NCBI RefSeq assembly: GCF_014648095.1
Contig: NZ_BMQL01000028.1
Span: 1-53,951 of the forward strand
Direction of reading: 5' to 3'
From: Deinococcus ruber
GTDB lineage: Bacteria > Deinococcota > Deinococci > Deinococcales > Deinococcaceae
Length of the DNA: 53,951 nucleotides
This document shows positions 17,724 to 26,078 of the stretch, piece after piece. Positions within the stretch are counted from its first letter, which is position 1. Every line of letters starts with the position of its first letter. The notes below the pieces were generated by a model. The model was not told the DNA's origin, did not search any database, and was given only the letters and a program-made list of their open reading frames with translations. A program made the translations under genes and the position numbers.

Positions 17724-18040
17724 CTGGGCCTCCTGAGGGTAGATGCTAATCGGATGTGTGCCTCGACTCGCATGTTTGCAGGTGGGGGTTCAGGTTCTGC
17801 AGCCGACTCTTTGATAGATGCCTGGTGTCTGAGACGCACTTCGGCAGGGTTATAGCGGGTGCCGAACCGCCCTTTACCATGCTGACATGTTCACCCCGCA
17901 GTCTGAAAGAGCCGTCGAGCCGATGCCCTGACACGGCTGGCAGACGTCCTGAACAGTGTCGGAACACGGGCGATCTTCTGAGAACAAATGGCGATTAGGG
18001 CGGTCATCTCTGAAACACCACTTCTACGGTCTGGTGCCCC
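17724..18040. other. Intergenic region, no gene recognised
   Basis: These 317 bp lie between two leftward genes. No conserved frame, tRNA-like fold or strong hairpin is visible. The piece upstream of 17723 presumably carries that gene's promoter. Confidence 0.4.
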
Positions 18041-18913
18041 TTACAGCCACGCGTCGCGGAAGTCCTCAGCGAAGCGGCGCAGGCGGATGGCGGGTCGGCC
18101 CAGCAACTCCGGAATATCCTGCGTTACTCGGCCCGCCAGCCCCAACCGCGCTGCCGTGTACTCTGCCAGCATGAATAGCGCGAAGCTCAGGGACGTTCCG
18201 CGCTGCCGACTCACGCGCACGAACGTCAGGGCCGAGGGGCGGGTATAGCGAATACGGCGGCCCAGCGTCACGCTGAAGATGCTCGCCACATCGTCGTAGT
18301 CCAGCGCCTGCGGCCCGGTCAGGTCGTAGGCCACGTTCCGGGTGCCGTGCAGCAGCGCGTGAACGGCCACTGCTGCCACGTCGCGCACGTCCACGAAACT
18401 GGTCTTGCCGTTTCCGGCGGGCAGGAATATCTCGTTTCTCAGCCGCACATCGTCTCGGTGCACGCCGCTGAGGTTCTGCATGAAATAGCTGGCCCGCAGA
18501 AACACCCAGTCCATCCCCGACGCTTCCAGCAGCTGTTCGGCGCGGCGGTGCGGCACCACCCGGATCTTCTCTGCCCCCAATATCGACAGAAACACCACCT
18601 GCTGCACGCCCCGCGCCGCTGCCGCCTCGATCACGGGCTGCACGTCGCGCTGCATGTCGGTGCCGGGCGGCCACAGCAGAAACAGGCGCTCGATGCCGGA
18701 GAGCACCGTATAGCTGCTGGAATCGGCGGCGTCGAAGCGCTGCACGTCCACGCTGTCCGGGAAGCTGACCCTTCCGGGCTGACGCACGCCCACCTGGAAG
18801 GACACGCCCGCCTGAAGCAGCTGCCGGGCGATCTCTCCGCCTACGTTTCCCGTCGCCCCCAGCACCAGAATCGGCGGCACGGTGGGAAGGGTCTGACCTG
18901 TCTGTGTCGTCAT
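18041..18913 (-). CDS. NmrA-like NAD(P)-binding reductase (locus B, 1)
   Basis: A 290-residue atypical SDR. The nucleotide motif is ILVLGATGNVGGEIARQLL (residues 15-33), followed by VRQPGRVSF and later FLSILGAEKIRVVPHRRAE. This is the pattern of NAD(P)H:quinone reductases of the QorB type and of related NmrA proteins. The VRAA/LRAS segment FLRASYFMQNLSG near residue 140 is a family hallmark. ATG 18913 is preferred to an upstream start at 18991 because GAGGAA lies 11 nt before it and the Rossmann fold starts there. It is the third gene of the leftward unit from the HxlR intergenic region, 117 bp after its neighbour. Confidence 0.87.
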   Translation of the reverse strand: MTTQTGQTLPTVPPILVLGATGNVGGEIARQLLQAGVSFQVGVRQPGRVSFPDSVDVQRFDAADSSSYTVLSGIERLFLLWPPGTDMQRDVQPVIEAAAARGVQQVVFLSILGAEKIRVVPHRRAEQLLEASGMDWVFLRASYFMQNLSGVHRDDVRLRNEIFLPAGNGKTSFVDVRDVAAVAVHALLHGTRNVAYDLTGPQALDYDDVASIFSVTLGRRIRYTRPSALTFVRVSRQRGTSLSFALFMLAEYTAARLGLAGRVTQDIPELLGRPAIRLRRFAEDFRDAWL

Positions 18914-19030
18914 CGCGTCTGATTCCTCCGTCCAATTGTCCAGGAGCTTCTTGAGACCTTTCAGAGTACCGGGCCAGTGTTCCCCGTTCACGGCGGCAGG
19001 AAGAGAGCACAGGGTTTAAGCGTTTTCTCT

Positions 19031-19654
19031 TCAGTTGCTGATCGCGGGGGCCTGACGCAGCATGTTCGGGTCTTCCAGCGCGTTCAGCAGCGCGTGGGCC
19101 GTGCTGGCGCGGGTGATGAACGGGCGGATGGTGCCGACACGCCCCACCCGCACTTCCCGAATCGGCCCGTCGGTCAGGCGCGGCACCCGCAGGAGTGTCC
19201 ATGCCAGAGAACTGGCCCGCATCAGGTCGGCGTGCCGGGTCGCGTCTTCCAGCACGGCAGGCTGGGTCAGCCGCAGCATCGTTCGGATGAAGCGGTCGAG
19301 CAGCGTGGGCGTGTCTCCTGGGTGCGCCACACCCGCGCCGGTCAGCGTCACCACACGCGGCACCCCCAACGCTGCCTGAAGCGCGATCAGGTGCTGTGCC
19401 GCGAGGGTCATCACATCCGGCGCACCACCCGCAACTGGCCCCAGGACGCTTAGCACTGCGTCTGCGCCCCGGAGCAGTTCCGGGTACACGGCGGCGTCAC
19501 GGGCGTCACCGTGTACGGCGATCAGGCGGGGGTGTCGACGGTGCAGCTTCGCCGGGTCGCGGGCCAGCGCCGTTAGCGTGTCGCCCCGTTCCAGCGCCTG
19601 ATCGATCAGCAGGCGACCGGTGCGGCCCGTTCCGCCGAGCAGCGCCAGTTTCAT
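19031..19654 (-). CDS. NAD(P)H-binding reductase, short NmrA/BVR-B type (locus B, 2)
   Basis: A 207-residue Rossmann protein starting MKLALLGGTGRTGRLLIDQAL, with GDARDAAVY following strand 3 and VVTLTGAGVAHPGD in the active-site strand. Its size and motifs match the NAD(P)-binding domain family related to biliverdin reductase B, whose members reduce flavins and quinones. There is no signal peptide. The ATG overlaps the upstream stop in ATGA (19651-19654), so it is translationally coupled to the larger NmrA gene. Confidence 0.87.
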   Translation of the reverse strand: MKLALLGGTGRTGRLLIDQALERGDTLTALARDPAKLHRRHPRLIAVHGDARDAAVYPELLRGADAVLSVLGPVAGGAPDVMTLAAQHLIALQAALGVPRVVTLTGAGVAHPGDTPTLLDRFIRTMLRLTQPAVLEDATRHADLMRASSLAWTLLRVPRLTDGPIREVRVGRVGTIRPFITRASTAHALLNALEDPNMLRQAPAISN

Positions 19655-20556
19655 GACCGGACTTCGGTACGCCGGAGTAGCGGCGCGTGTGTCGTGGCCC
19701 ACTGCATCAGCGAAATCGGCACGGCTGGAAGCAGGTCGTATGCAGCCCGCATGTCCACCACCACCGCGTCTGGCGGGGCCGCTTCACTGGCGCGGTACGC
19801 CGCGACGATGTCTGCTTCGGCCTGCGGCCCCATCATCTGCCCCATGACCGCGCCGAACGCCTCCGGACTGATGGCCTCGTAGCGGATCTCACGTCCCAGT
19901 ACCTGCGAGAACTCACGTGCCAGATCGTCGCCGGTCAGGGCCTGCGGGCCGCCCACGTCGAAGGCGCGGCCACTCAGTTCGGGGCGCTCCAACGCCGCCG
20001 CCATCAGGCGACCCATCTCCTGCGCGGCGATCCACGAGACGGGCCGATGGGCGCTCACGGGATACGCCAGCACACCCTCCGAGTGCAGGCGCGGCAACAC
20101 CCACGGGCCGAGCAGGTTCTCCATGTAGGCCGTGGGCCGCAGAATGATGTGTGGCACGCCGCTGCCCCGCACCATCTCTTCCAGATGCAGCCGGGCATCC
20201 AGCATCGGCAGGCCGGTCGGCTCGGCTGGCGTCTGCCCGCTGGTGTTCAGAACGAGCAGTTCAACCCCGGCTTCGTGGGCCGCCGTGAGCGCATTTTGGG
20301 CGAGTGCCAGCGGGTCGCCCGGCGCGGAAAACGGCAACAGCAGGCTGACCCGCTGAACGCCCTGGCTGGCCCGGCGCAGGCTGTCGAGATCGCCCAGATC
20401 GCCTGCCACCACGTCCGCGCCTGCCTCGCTGAGCGCGTGGTGCTTGTGAATATCGCGTACCAGCGTCCGTACACGGTAGCCCCTTGCCAGCAGTTCATGG
20501 GCAACCGGCGCACCCTGGACACCTCCGGCACCATAGATCAGGATCAGTTCGTTCAT
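19651..20556 (-). CDS. NmrA-like NAD(P)-binding reductase, QorB-like (locus B, 3)
   Basis: A 301-residue protein, MNELILIYGAGGVQGAPVAHELL, with a Rossmann motif GAGGVQG, RTLVRDIHKHHAL (cofactor phosphate region) and GDLGDLDSLRRA. IILRPTAYMENLLGPWV and YPVSAHRPVSWIAAQEMGRLM are family signatures. It is the first gene of the operon divergent from HxlR, an arrangement like E. coli ytfG (quinone reductase QorB) beside the HxlR-type gene ytfH. GGGAG lies 4 nt before ATG 20556. Likely role: reduction of quinones or other electrophiles. Confidence 0.87.
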   Translation of the reverse strand: MNELILIYGAGGVQGAPVAHELLARGYRVRTLVRDIHKHHALSEAGADVVAGDLGDLDSLRRASQGVQRVSLLLPFSAPGDPLALAQNALTAAHEAGVELLVLNTSGQTPAEPTGLPMLDARLHLEEMVRGSGVPHIILRPTAYMENLLGPWVLPRLHSEGVLAYPVSAHRPVSWIAAQEMGRLMAAALERPELSGRAFDVGGPQALTGDDLAREFSQVLGREIRYEAISPEAFGAVMGQMMGPQAEADIVAAYRASEAAPPDAVVVDMRAAYDLLPAVPISLMQWATTHAPLLRRTEVRS

Positions 20557-20671
20557 GTGGCTCCCTGGCGGCTTCCGGGCAGCAGAAGGATGTGCCAGTC
20601 CCCTGGGCGGGTGTGGCAACGAGAGAAGCTGTCCGCCGGATTGACCGCTCCAGAACACGCTAACAGCGACA

Positions 20672-20711
20672 CTTCAAAATGTGAAGGAGTTTCTAAAAAC
20701 TGCTATAGTTT
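20672..20711 (+). promoter_or_regulatory. HxlR promoter and candidate operators, leaderless start
   Basis: TATAGT at 20704-20709 lies 8 nt before ATG 20718, and there is no ribosome site, so the hxlR transcript is probably leaderless. The box sits inside AAACT-GCTAT-AGTTT (20697-20711), a perfect 5-bp inverted repeat. A second one, CTTCA-AAATG-TGAAG... more exactly CTTCA (20672-20676) and TGAAG (20682-20686), lies just upstream. Both are in the divergent control region and could be HxlR operators. Confidence 0.55.
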
Positions 20712-20717
20712 CCAGAA

Positions 20718-21062
20718 ATGAAGCGAAAGGCCACAGAGGACAGCGTCGAAGCGCAGGTGCAGGCCAGACCGGAATGCACCGTCGAACGGGCGCTGGCGGT
20801 GATCGACGGCAAGTGGACGACGCTGCTGCTGCGCGACCTGCTGAGCGGCACTAAACGGTTCGGAGAGCTGAGGGCGAATCTGCCGGGTATCAGTCCGAAG
20901 ACACTGACCGACCGACTGCGCGATCTGGAGCGGCACGGCGTGCTGACACGCACCGTGTATCCAGAAATTCCGCCCCGCGTGGACTACACCCTGACCGAGA
21001 AAGGCCGGGCACTGGACAGCGTGGTTTCGGCGATGGCTGCCTGGGGCCGCGACTGGACCTGA
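20718..21062 (+). CDS. HxlR-family redox-sensing regulator
   Basis: A 114-residue winged-helix regulator. CTVERALAVIDGKWTTLLLRDLL (from Cys20) is the HxlR N-terminal signature; KRFGELRANLPGISPKTLTDRLRDLE is the recognition region and the wing ends in VDYTLTEKG. The single conserved cysteine corresponds to the sensing Cys of YodB and QorR proteins, which respond to quinones, diamide and aldehydes by thiol modification. It is divergent from three NmrA-like reductases, which are its likely targets. Confidence 0.92.
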   Translation: MKRKATEDSVEAQVQARPECTVERALAVIDGKWTTLLLRDLLSGTKRFGELRANLPGISPKTLTDRLRDLERHGVLTRTVYPEIPPRVDYTLTEKGRALDSVVSAMAAWGRDWT

Positions 21063-21279
21063 AAGCGGAACGCAAGGCGTCCAGTCTATGTAAATCTCAG
21101 GCCAAAGGCTGGAGCATTTGACAGAAGAAGAGCGTTGGAAAAAGACACGGAAAGGTCGTTCAGGACAGCGTTCCTCCTCCCTTCCCTCCTGGGTGGGAAT
21201 CCCTCTCCGTCCTCAGCCTGAGCGGGTGCGTTCTGGTATCGGTGCATTTCCGAGAAGTCAGGTGCTGCACGTCGTTTGT

Positions 21280-21320
21280 GCCTGGCCGGAGCAGACTTCC
21301 AAAGTCTGCTCCGGCCAGGC
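21280..21320 (-). terminator. Perfect 19-bp hairpin after the quinone-oxidoreductase gene
   Basis: GCCTGGCCGGAGCAGACTT (21280-21298) is the exact reverse complement of 21302-21320, with a 3-nt loop. It begins 1 nt beyond the stop codon of the leftward MDR gene. There is no U-run, so it is either a terminator of the U-independent kind or a 3' stabilising structure. Confidence 0.7.
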
Positions 21321-21321
21321 G

Positions 21322-22326
21322 TCAGCTGCTGCCCTGAACGACGATTTTCCCCCTGGCCCGGCCCGACTCGACGTGTGCGAGTGCCTCCGGAGTCTCGGCG
21401 AAGGGAAACACCTTCTCGACAATCGGCCTGATGACGCCGGAGTCGATCAATCCACTGATTTTTTCCAGTTGCTGGCCTTCCGCCCGCATGAACAGGAAGG
21501 TGTAGTTCACGCCGCGCCGCTTTGCCTGATGGCGTGCGCGGCGGCTGAGCAGGCTGATTGCGCCCCGAACCGGAAGCGGCAGATTTGCCCGCTTCGCGAA
21601 GGCAGGATCGGGCGGGCCGGAGATGGAAATGAGCTGCCCGCCCGGTTTCAGGATACGCAGCGACTTCTCCAGTTCTGCGGTGCCCTGGCTGTGTAATACG
21701 AAGTCGTAGTTCTTCAGCTGTTGCTCGAAATCCTGGGTTCTGTAGTCGATCAGGACATCGGCTCCCAGCTGCCTGAGCAGCTCGAAATTGGCGGTGCTGG
21801 CGGTGGTCGCTACCTCCGCACCGAAGTGCTTTGCCAGCTGGACGGCGAAGGTGCCGACGCCCCCCGACCCGGCCTGGATAAACACCCTGTCGCCCGGCCT
21901 GATCTGGCCGATCTCTACCAGCGCCTGCCACGCCGTCAGGCCGACCAGCGGCACCGAGGCGGCCTCTTCCATGCTCAGACTGGCGGGCTTCAGGGCCGCG
22001 TCGCGTTCATTCAGGGCGATCCGCTCAGCGAAGCTGCCGATCCGCTTCTGATCCGGGCGGGCGTACACCTCGTCGCCCACCTTGAAGCGGCGAACGTGTG
22101 CCCCCACTTTCACCACGGTTCCGGCGAGGTCGTTGCCCAGGATGAGCGGCAGTCTGTACGGCAGGATGATCTTGAATTCCCCGTCCTTGATCTTGCCGTC
22201 CAGCACGTTGACACCGGCAGCGTGGATCTGAACGAGGATGTCATCGTCTCTCATCTCAGGTTCCGGCACGTCTGTGAGGGTGAGTTCGCTCGTTTTCCCG
22301 TATTTCTCGACGACAAATGCTTTCAC
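21322..22326 (-). CDS. MDR-family NADPH:quinone oxidoreductase-like protein
   Basis: A 334-residue medium-chain dehydrogenase/reductase of the zinc-free type. An N-terminal GroES-like domain includes LGNDLAGTVVKVG and FKVGDEVYAR; a Rossmann domain has AGSGGVGTFAVQLAKHFGA (about residues 150-168) and VATTASTANFELLRQLGAD. No zinc-binding cysteines are present, which fits enone or quinone reductases. It begins at GTG 22326 with GGGGAG upstream. It follows the SDR gene by 106 bp and is probably co-transcribed. It acts in the cytoplasm on electrophiles. Confidence 0.9.
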   Translation of the reverse strand: MKAFVVEKYGKTSELTLTDVPEPEMRDDDILVQIHAAGVNVLDGKIKDGEFKIILPYRLPLILGNDLAGTVVKVGAHVRRFKVGDEVYARPDQKRIGSFAERIALNERDAALKPASLSMEEAASVPLVGLTAWQALVEIGQIRPGDRVFIQAGSGGVGTFAVQLAKHFGAEVATTASTANFELLRQLGADVLIDYRTQDFEQQLKNYDFVLHSQGTAELEKSLRILKPGGQLISISGPPDPAFAKRANLPLPVRGAISLLSRRARHQAKRRGVNYTFLFMRAEGQQLEKISGLIDSGVIRPIVEKVFPFAETPEALAHVESGRARGKIVVQGSS

Positions 22327-22432
22327 AGGGACTCCCCTGGGGTTGTCTGGCGCTCACGCAGCGGCCTGCTTGCTGTGAGCGGCGTCGCTCCGGCTTTCCC
22401 CCTCGGGCCTGCTTCGAAAACCCTTATCAGCA

Positions 22433-23131
22433 TCATGAAGACGCGGCGTGCCCGCCGGACAGCCCCGCACGCACCTGACGGCTGATCTCGTCGGCCAGTA
22501 CTTCCGTCTGCCCGGCCTCCAACCCCAGCAGGGCCTGACGAACCACCTCGGCGGGCGGCGTCTTGTCGCCGTCTACACCCCGCGCCATGTCGGTGTCGAT
22601 ATACCCCACGTGCAGGCCCATGACCTGCGTGCCCTGGCCCTGAAGTTCGTGGCGCAGGCCGTTGGTCAACGACCAGGCGGCGGCCTTGGACACGCCGTAG
22701 GTGGCGGCTCCCGGCACGCTGATCCAGCTCAGTACCGAGAGCACGTTCAGAATGGCTCCGCCGCCGTTCCGGGCCAGAATGGGCGCAAAGGCCTGACTGA
22801 GTTGCAGCGGCCCCAGCACGTTGGTCTGAAACTCGCGGGTGGCCGCTTCCACGCTGCTCGGCTGGAGCAGAAATCCGCCCTTCGCGTCCGAGATACCGGC
22901 ATTGTTGATGAGCAGCGTCACGTCGCTGCACTGCTCGGCGGCAGCGGCGATGTCGGCAGCCGAGGTGACATCGAGCTTGACGGGAATCAAGCCGGGAATC
23001 TGGATGCTTTCAGGAACGCGGGCCGCCGCGTAGACACGGGCGGCTCCCCCGGCGAGCAGTGCCTGGACGAAGGCGAGGCCCAGGCCACGGTTGGCCCCGG
23101 TGACGAACACGACGGAATCTTTGATCTGCAT
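22433..23131 (-). CDS. Short-chain dehydrogenase/reductase
   Basis: A 232-residue classical SDR: TGANRGLG (residues 10-17) binds the cofactor, LLINNAGI is the NNAG structural motif, then catalytic Ser in LSVLSWISVPG and YGVSK (Tyr and Lys). ARVPES after strand 2 suggests NADP. AGGAGC precedes ATG 23131. It is divergent from TetR at 23415, so it is the probable primary target. The substrate is not predictable. Confidence 0.92.
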   Translation of the reverse strand: MQIKDSVVFVTGANRGLGLAFVQALLAGGAARVYAAARVPESIQIPGLIPVKLDVTSAADIAAAAEQCSDVTLLINNAGISDAKGGFLLQPSSVEAATREFQTNVLGPLQLSQAFAPILARNGGGAILNVLSVLSWISVPGAATYGVSKAAAWSLTNGLRHELQGQGTQVMGLHVGYIDTDMARGVDGDKTPPAEVVRQALLGLEAGQTEVLADEISRQVRAGLSGGHAASS

Positions 23132-23300
23132 GGTTGCTCCTGAGTGGTAGAGAGATTCGGAAAAAGTGATGAACGAGAGGAAGTGGATTACTTCGGAGCG
23201 GAGCTTCAGTCGGGACCCGTCACAGCCGATGCCTGTGGTCATTCCTCAGAGCACGCACGCACAACTGCTCTTAAAATAGATGACGTATCTCATCCAAAAA

Positions 23301-23320
23301 TAGATTATGCTGATGATCTA
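23301..23320. promoter_or_regulatory. Candidate TetR operator upstream of the second tetR
   Basis: An imperfect palindrome, TAGAT-TATGCTGATG-ATCTA (14 of 20 positions symmetric), lies in the SDR-tetR intergenic region. A related AGAT-GACGT-ATCT element lies 15-25 bp upstream (about 23277-23289). The AGAT/ATCT half-sites resemble those at 5643-5660 beside the other TetR gene. An outer pair, ACAACT and AGTTGT, flanks the whole region. The interval is clearly AT-richer than the flanking genes. Confidence 0.5.
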
Positions 23321-23414
23321 AGAGTTGTCAATGGGTCGCTTTCTGCGGCAAAGACAGTGCCCAGAGTCGGAAGGGAGTGCCCAGAACTTCACCACGCAAT
23401 GATCAGGAGCAAAC

Positions 23415-23972
23415 ATGCCCAGAGTGTCCAGAACCCAGGCCGCCCAGAACAGAGAACTCACCATCCAGGCCGCTGCTCGGCTGTTCCGGGAGCGCGGCAT
23501 CGACCACGTTTCGGTGCAGGACGTCATGGCCGCCGTCGGGCTGACCCACGGCGGCTTCTATCGACAGTTCAAATCCAAGGATGCCCTGGTGTCAGAGGCG
23601 ACACGCTACGCCTACACGTCTATGGCAGCCAGCATCGGTGAGGTGGAATCGAGCATCGGCGATCACCACGCCGCTCAGCAGGCGTATATCCGCGAGTATC
23701 TGTCTGCCGCCCACCGCGACCATCCCGGGCAGGGGTGCCCCACCGCCGCACTCGTTCAGGATGTGGCCCGCACCGGCACAGCAGACACCCGCCACACGCT
23801 GGCTGAAGGCGTGGAGAGCTTGGCTCGGTGGCTCGACAGCGGCGATCAGGACGGACTGGTGACCGCCTGCACCCTGTTCGGTGCGCTGCTGGTCGCCCGC
23901 GCCGCTGAGGGGACCCCCCTTGCCGATCAGGTTCTCGAACGCGTCGGCGCAGCTCTGACCCAGGCCAGATGA
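23415..23972 (+). CDS. TetR/AcrR-family repressor (locus C)
   Basis: A 185-residue regulator. The HTH covers about residues 12-55, with VGLTHGGFYRQFKSKDALV as recognition region. The C-terminal domain contains PGQGCPTAALVQDVAR, the pattern of the YcdC/NemR-like TetR subgroup in which the cysteine can sense electrophiles. AGGAGC lies 7 nt before ATG 23415. It is divergent from the SDR-MDR pair. Close structural similarity to the locus A TetR suggests the two may cross-talk. Confidence 0.91.
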   Translation: MPRVSRTQAAQNRELTIQAAARLFRERGIDHVSVQDVMAAVGLTHGGFYRQFKSKDALVSEATRYAYTSMAASIGEVESSIGDHHAAQQAYIREYLSAAHRDHPGQGCPTAALVQDVARTGTADTRHTLAEGVESLARWLDSGDQDGLVTACTLFGALLVARAAEGTPLADQVLERVGAALTQAR

Positions 23973-24017
23973 GGCCCACCGCTGTTTTCGGGGGCTGGAA
24001 AGGGGAGAGGAGGCGAC

Positions 24018-24054
24018 GACAGCTCAGAAACAGATAGACGGCATCCGAGCTGTC
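24018..24054 (+). terminator. Hairpin downstream of tetR
   Basis: GACAGCTC (24018-24025) pairs exactly with GAGCTGTC (24047-24054) over a 21-nt loop, 45 bp after the tetR stop and before the convergent M29 gene. No T-run. A weak candidate. Confidence 0.35.
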
Positions 24055-24221
24055 TTCGGTGCATTGATATGGCGCACGAGTTCTGCCGCGTGACAGGTGT
24101 GAACCACAGCAGCCGCTTCAGCCGTAACAGGGGCTGAGAGGAAGACTGGACACGCCTTCGTCTGAGATCTGCGTAGTGCCGCTGAACTGGGAGTGAAGGG
24201 AGTGTGACCTTCTGGGGCTGG

Positions 24222-25454
24222 CTACTGGACCCAGCGGCCTTCTCGCAGAATGGTCACCGGCTCGCCGTCTGCTTTCAGAGCTGTGACCTGGAGCCTTGGA
24301 GAACCCACCATGAAGTCCAGGTGCACCTGACTGTGGTTGCCGCCTGCTGCCTGGAATTCGGTCAGGCCGAGTTCTGCACCGCCCGCAAGCGTGACCGGGT
24401 ACGCCCGGCCCAGCGCCAGATGGCACGAGGCGTTTTCGTCGATCAGGGTGCTGTAGAACGTGCGGTGTTCGCTCGACACCAGGCTGCCCTCGCTCACCAG
24501 CGCCACTTCGCCCAGATGGGCCGCGCCTTCGTCTGTCTCCAGCAGCTGCCGCAGAGTCGCCTCGCCGACAGGGCAATGCAGGGCCGTGACTCTGCCCCCT
24601 TCAAAGGTCAGATCGAGTTCTTCGATCAGCTGGCCGTGGATGACCAGCGGGCGGGTCATGCGGACGCGACCTTCGGCAGCGAGGCGGTGAGGCAGGGTGG
24701 AGATTTCCTCGGTGGGCATGTTGGGAATGCCGTACAGGCCGAACGTGCTGGGAACCAGCGGTCCGAACCAGCGGTGGCCTTCGGGCAGACCGATGTGCAG
24801 ATCGGTGCCGGGGCCTTCAAAGTGCAGTTCGTGAATATGCAGGGCGTCCAGGGCCGCGCAGCGCTGCATCAACCGGGCCGCGTGGGTCTGCCAGGCCAGT
24901 GCCGGGTCGGGGGTATCCAGCCGGAGGAGTCGCGCCAGCACCTGCCACAGCCAGTTCAGAGCTTCCTGCGGCGGGAGGTCGGGGCGCAGCAGTTCGGCCC
25001 AGGCAGGCGTCGCCACCGCCATCACCGACCAGTTGAACTGAACCCTTGACCGCCGCATCCCGTAAGACTCCAGAGCAGCGTTTCTGGCGGCGGCAGCCAG
25101 GCCGACCCGCTCAGCTGTCACGCTGCCCACCACCGACTGGGGTTGGGGCGCGTGCAGGCTCAGGATGGGCTGACCCGCTTCTGCGTGGGCATTGAGCGCC
25201 TGTGCCGTCCAGGCAGGAAAGATCTTCAGGCGCTCCAGAGCAGCGAACTGCACCTTCAGACTGTTCGCCTGGGCATCTTCGTACAGGATGTCCACGTCGG
25301 CGGCTCCTGCATGGTAGGCAGCCTGCGCGATGGCCTGAGCCACGGAAGACGCTTCGGGTGGACTGACGATCAGCAGGTGTTGGCCAGGCAGAACCGGCAC
25401 GGCAACCTGCACCGCCAGCTCAGCGTAACGGCGGTAAAAAGCTTGATCTGGCAT
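24222..25454 (-). CDS. M29-family aminopeptidase (aminopeptidase T type)
   Basis: A 410-residue cytoplasmic metallopeptidase. The M29 signatures are present: GIPNMPTEEI (first metal-ligand Glu), IDLTFEGGRV region at about 280 (here ELDLTFEGGRV), HRTFYSTLIDENASCHLALG (Glu/His ligands) and GGNHSQVHLDFMVGS (His and Asp). These enzymes release N-terminal residues from short peptides using a two-metal centre. It is the last gene of the leftward operon starting at 30749, with 15 bp to the XRE-cupin gene. AAAGGAAC precedes the ATG. It ends in TAG. Confidence 0.92.
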   Translation of the reverse strand: MPDQAFYRRYAELAVQVAVPVLPGQHLLIVSPPEASSVAQAIAQAAYHAGAADVDILYEDAQANSLKVQFAALERLKIFPAWTAQALNAHAEAGQPILSLHAPQPQSVVGSVTAERVGLAAAARNAALESYGMRRSRVQFNWSVMAVATPAWAELLRPDLPPQEALNWLWQVLARLLRLDTPDPALAWQTHAARLMQRCAALDALHIHELHFEGPGTDLHIGLPEGHRWFGPLVPSTFGLYGIPNMPTEEISTLPHRLAAEGRVRMTRPLVIHGQLIEELDLTFEGGRVTALHCPVGEATLRQLLETDEGAAHLGEVALVSEGSLVSSEHRTFYSTLIDENASCHLALGRAYPVTLAGGAELGLTEFQAAGGNHSQVHLDFMVGSPRLQVTALKADGEPVTILREGRWVQ

Positions 25455-25469
25455 GGATGTTCCTTTCGA

Positions 25470-26078
25470 CTACACCAGGCGCGGCGGCGTGCTGATCGTC
25501 AGAATACGGGCCGTGTCTTTGCCCGGATTGCTGAGCCGATGTGGCAGGGCGCTGGGGTAATACGCGCTGTCGCCGGAGCGCAGGGTACGGGTAGGGGCCT
25601 CGTTGACGGTGAGCTGAAGCTCGCCTTCCAGGACATACACGAATTCTTCGCCAGCATGCCCGGTGTCGTTGCGGTGTTCGGTCGACGGCTCCAGGGTCAG
25701 CAGCACCGGCTGAATTTTTTGCAGCAGATTGTTGAACAGAATCTGCACCTGAACTCCGTGACTGAGTTCCACCGTGCGCGGAGCCTCGCCGTGCCGCACG
25801 ATCTTGAGAGAGTCGGCGCGGCGGTCATCCGGTAATAAATCTGCGGCACTCAGATGAAAGGCGGCTGCGACCCGTTGCAGCAGCGTGGCTGAAACGTCGG
25901 TCTGGCCGCGTTCGAGCATGCTCAGAAAGCTGCGTGAGCACTGGGCGGCGTCTGCAAGGTCCTGCAAGGTCATCCCGCGAGCCTGCCGCAGCGCCCGCAG
26001 ACGTTCGCCCAGATACAGGCGTTCGGGATGCAGACGCTCAGGCAGATCTTTATTGTTCACGCGGGTTGAAGGTGTCAC
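25470..26078 (-). CDS. XRE-family regulator with C-terminal cupin domain
   Basis: A 202-residue regulator. The HTH_3 domain is about residues 22-78 (LGERLRALRQARGMTLQDLA, CSRSFLSMLERGQTDVS); a cupin_2 barrel follows (about 120-195; GEEFVYVLEGELQLTV, DSAYYPSALPHRLSN). This architecture is used by repressors of amine and amino-acid catabolic genes, with the cupin binding the inducer. GTG 26078 has AGGAG 9 nt upstream and gives a 29-bp overlap with the permease gene. Being inside the operon it probably controls, it is the natural candidate to bind the palindrome at 30913. Confidence 0.92.
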   Translation of the reverse strand: MTPSTRVNNKDLPERLHPERLYLGERLRALRQARGMTLQDLADAAQCSRSFLSMLERGQTDVSATLLQRVAAAFHLSAADLLPDDRRADSLKIVRHGEAPRTVELSHGVQVQILFNNLLQKIQPVLLTLEPSTEHRNDTGHAGEEFVYVLEGELQLTVNEAPTRTLRSGDSAYYPSALPHRLSNPGKDTARILTISTPPRLV

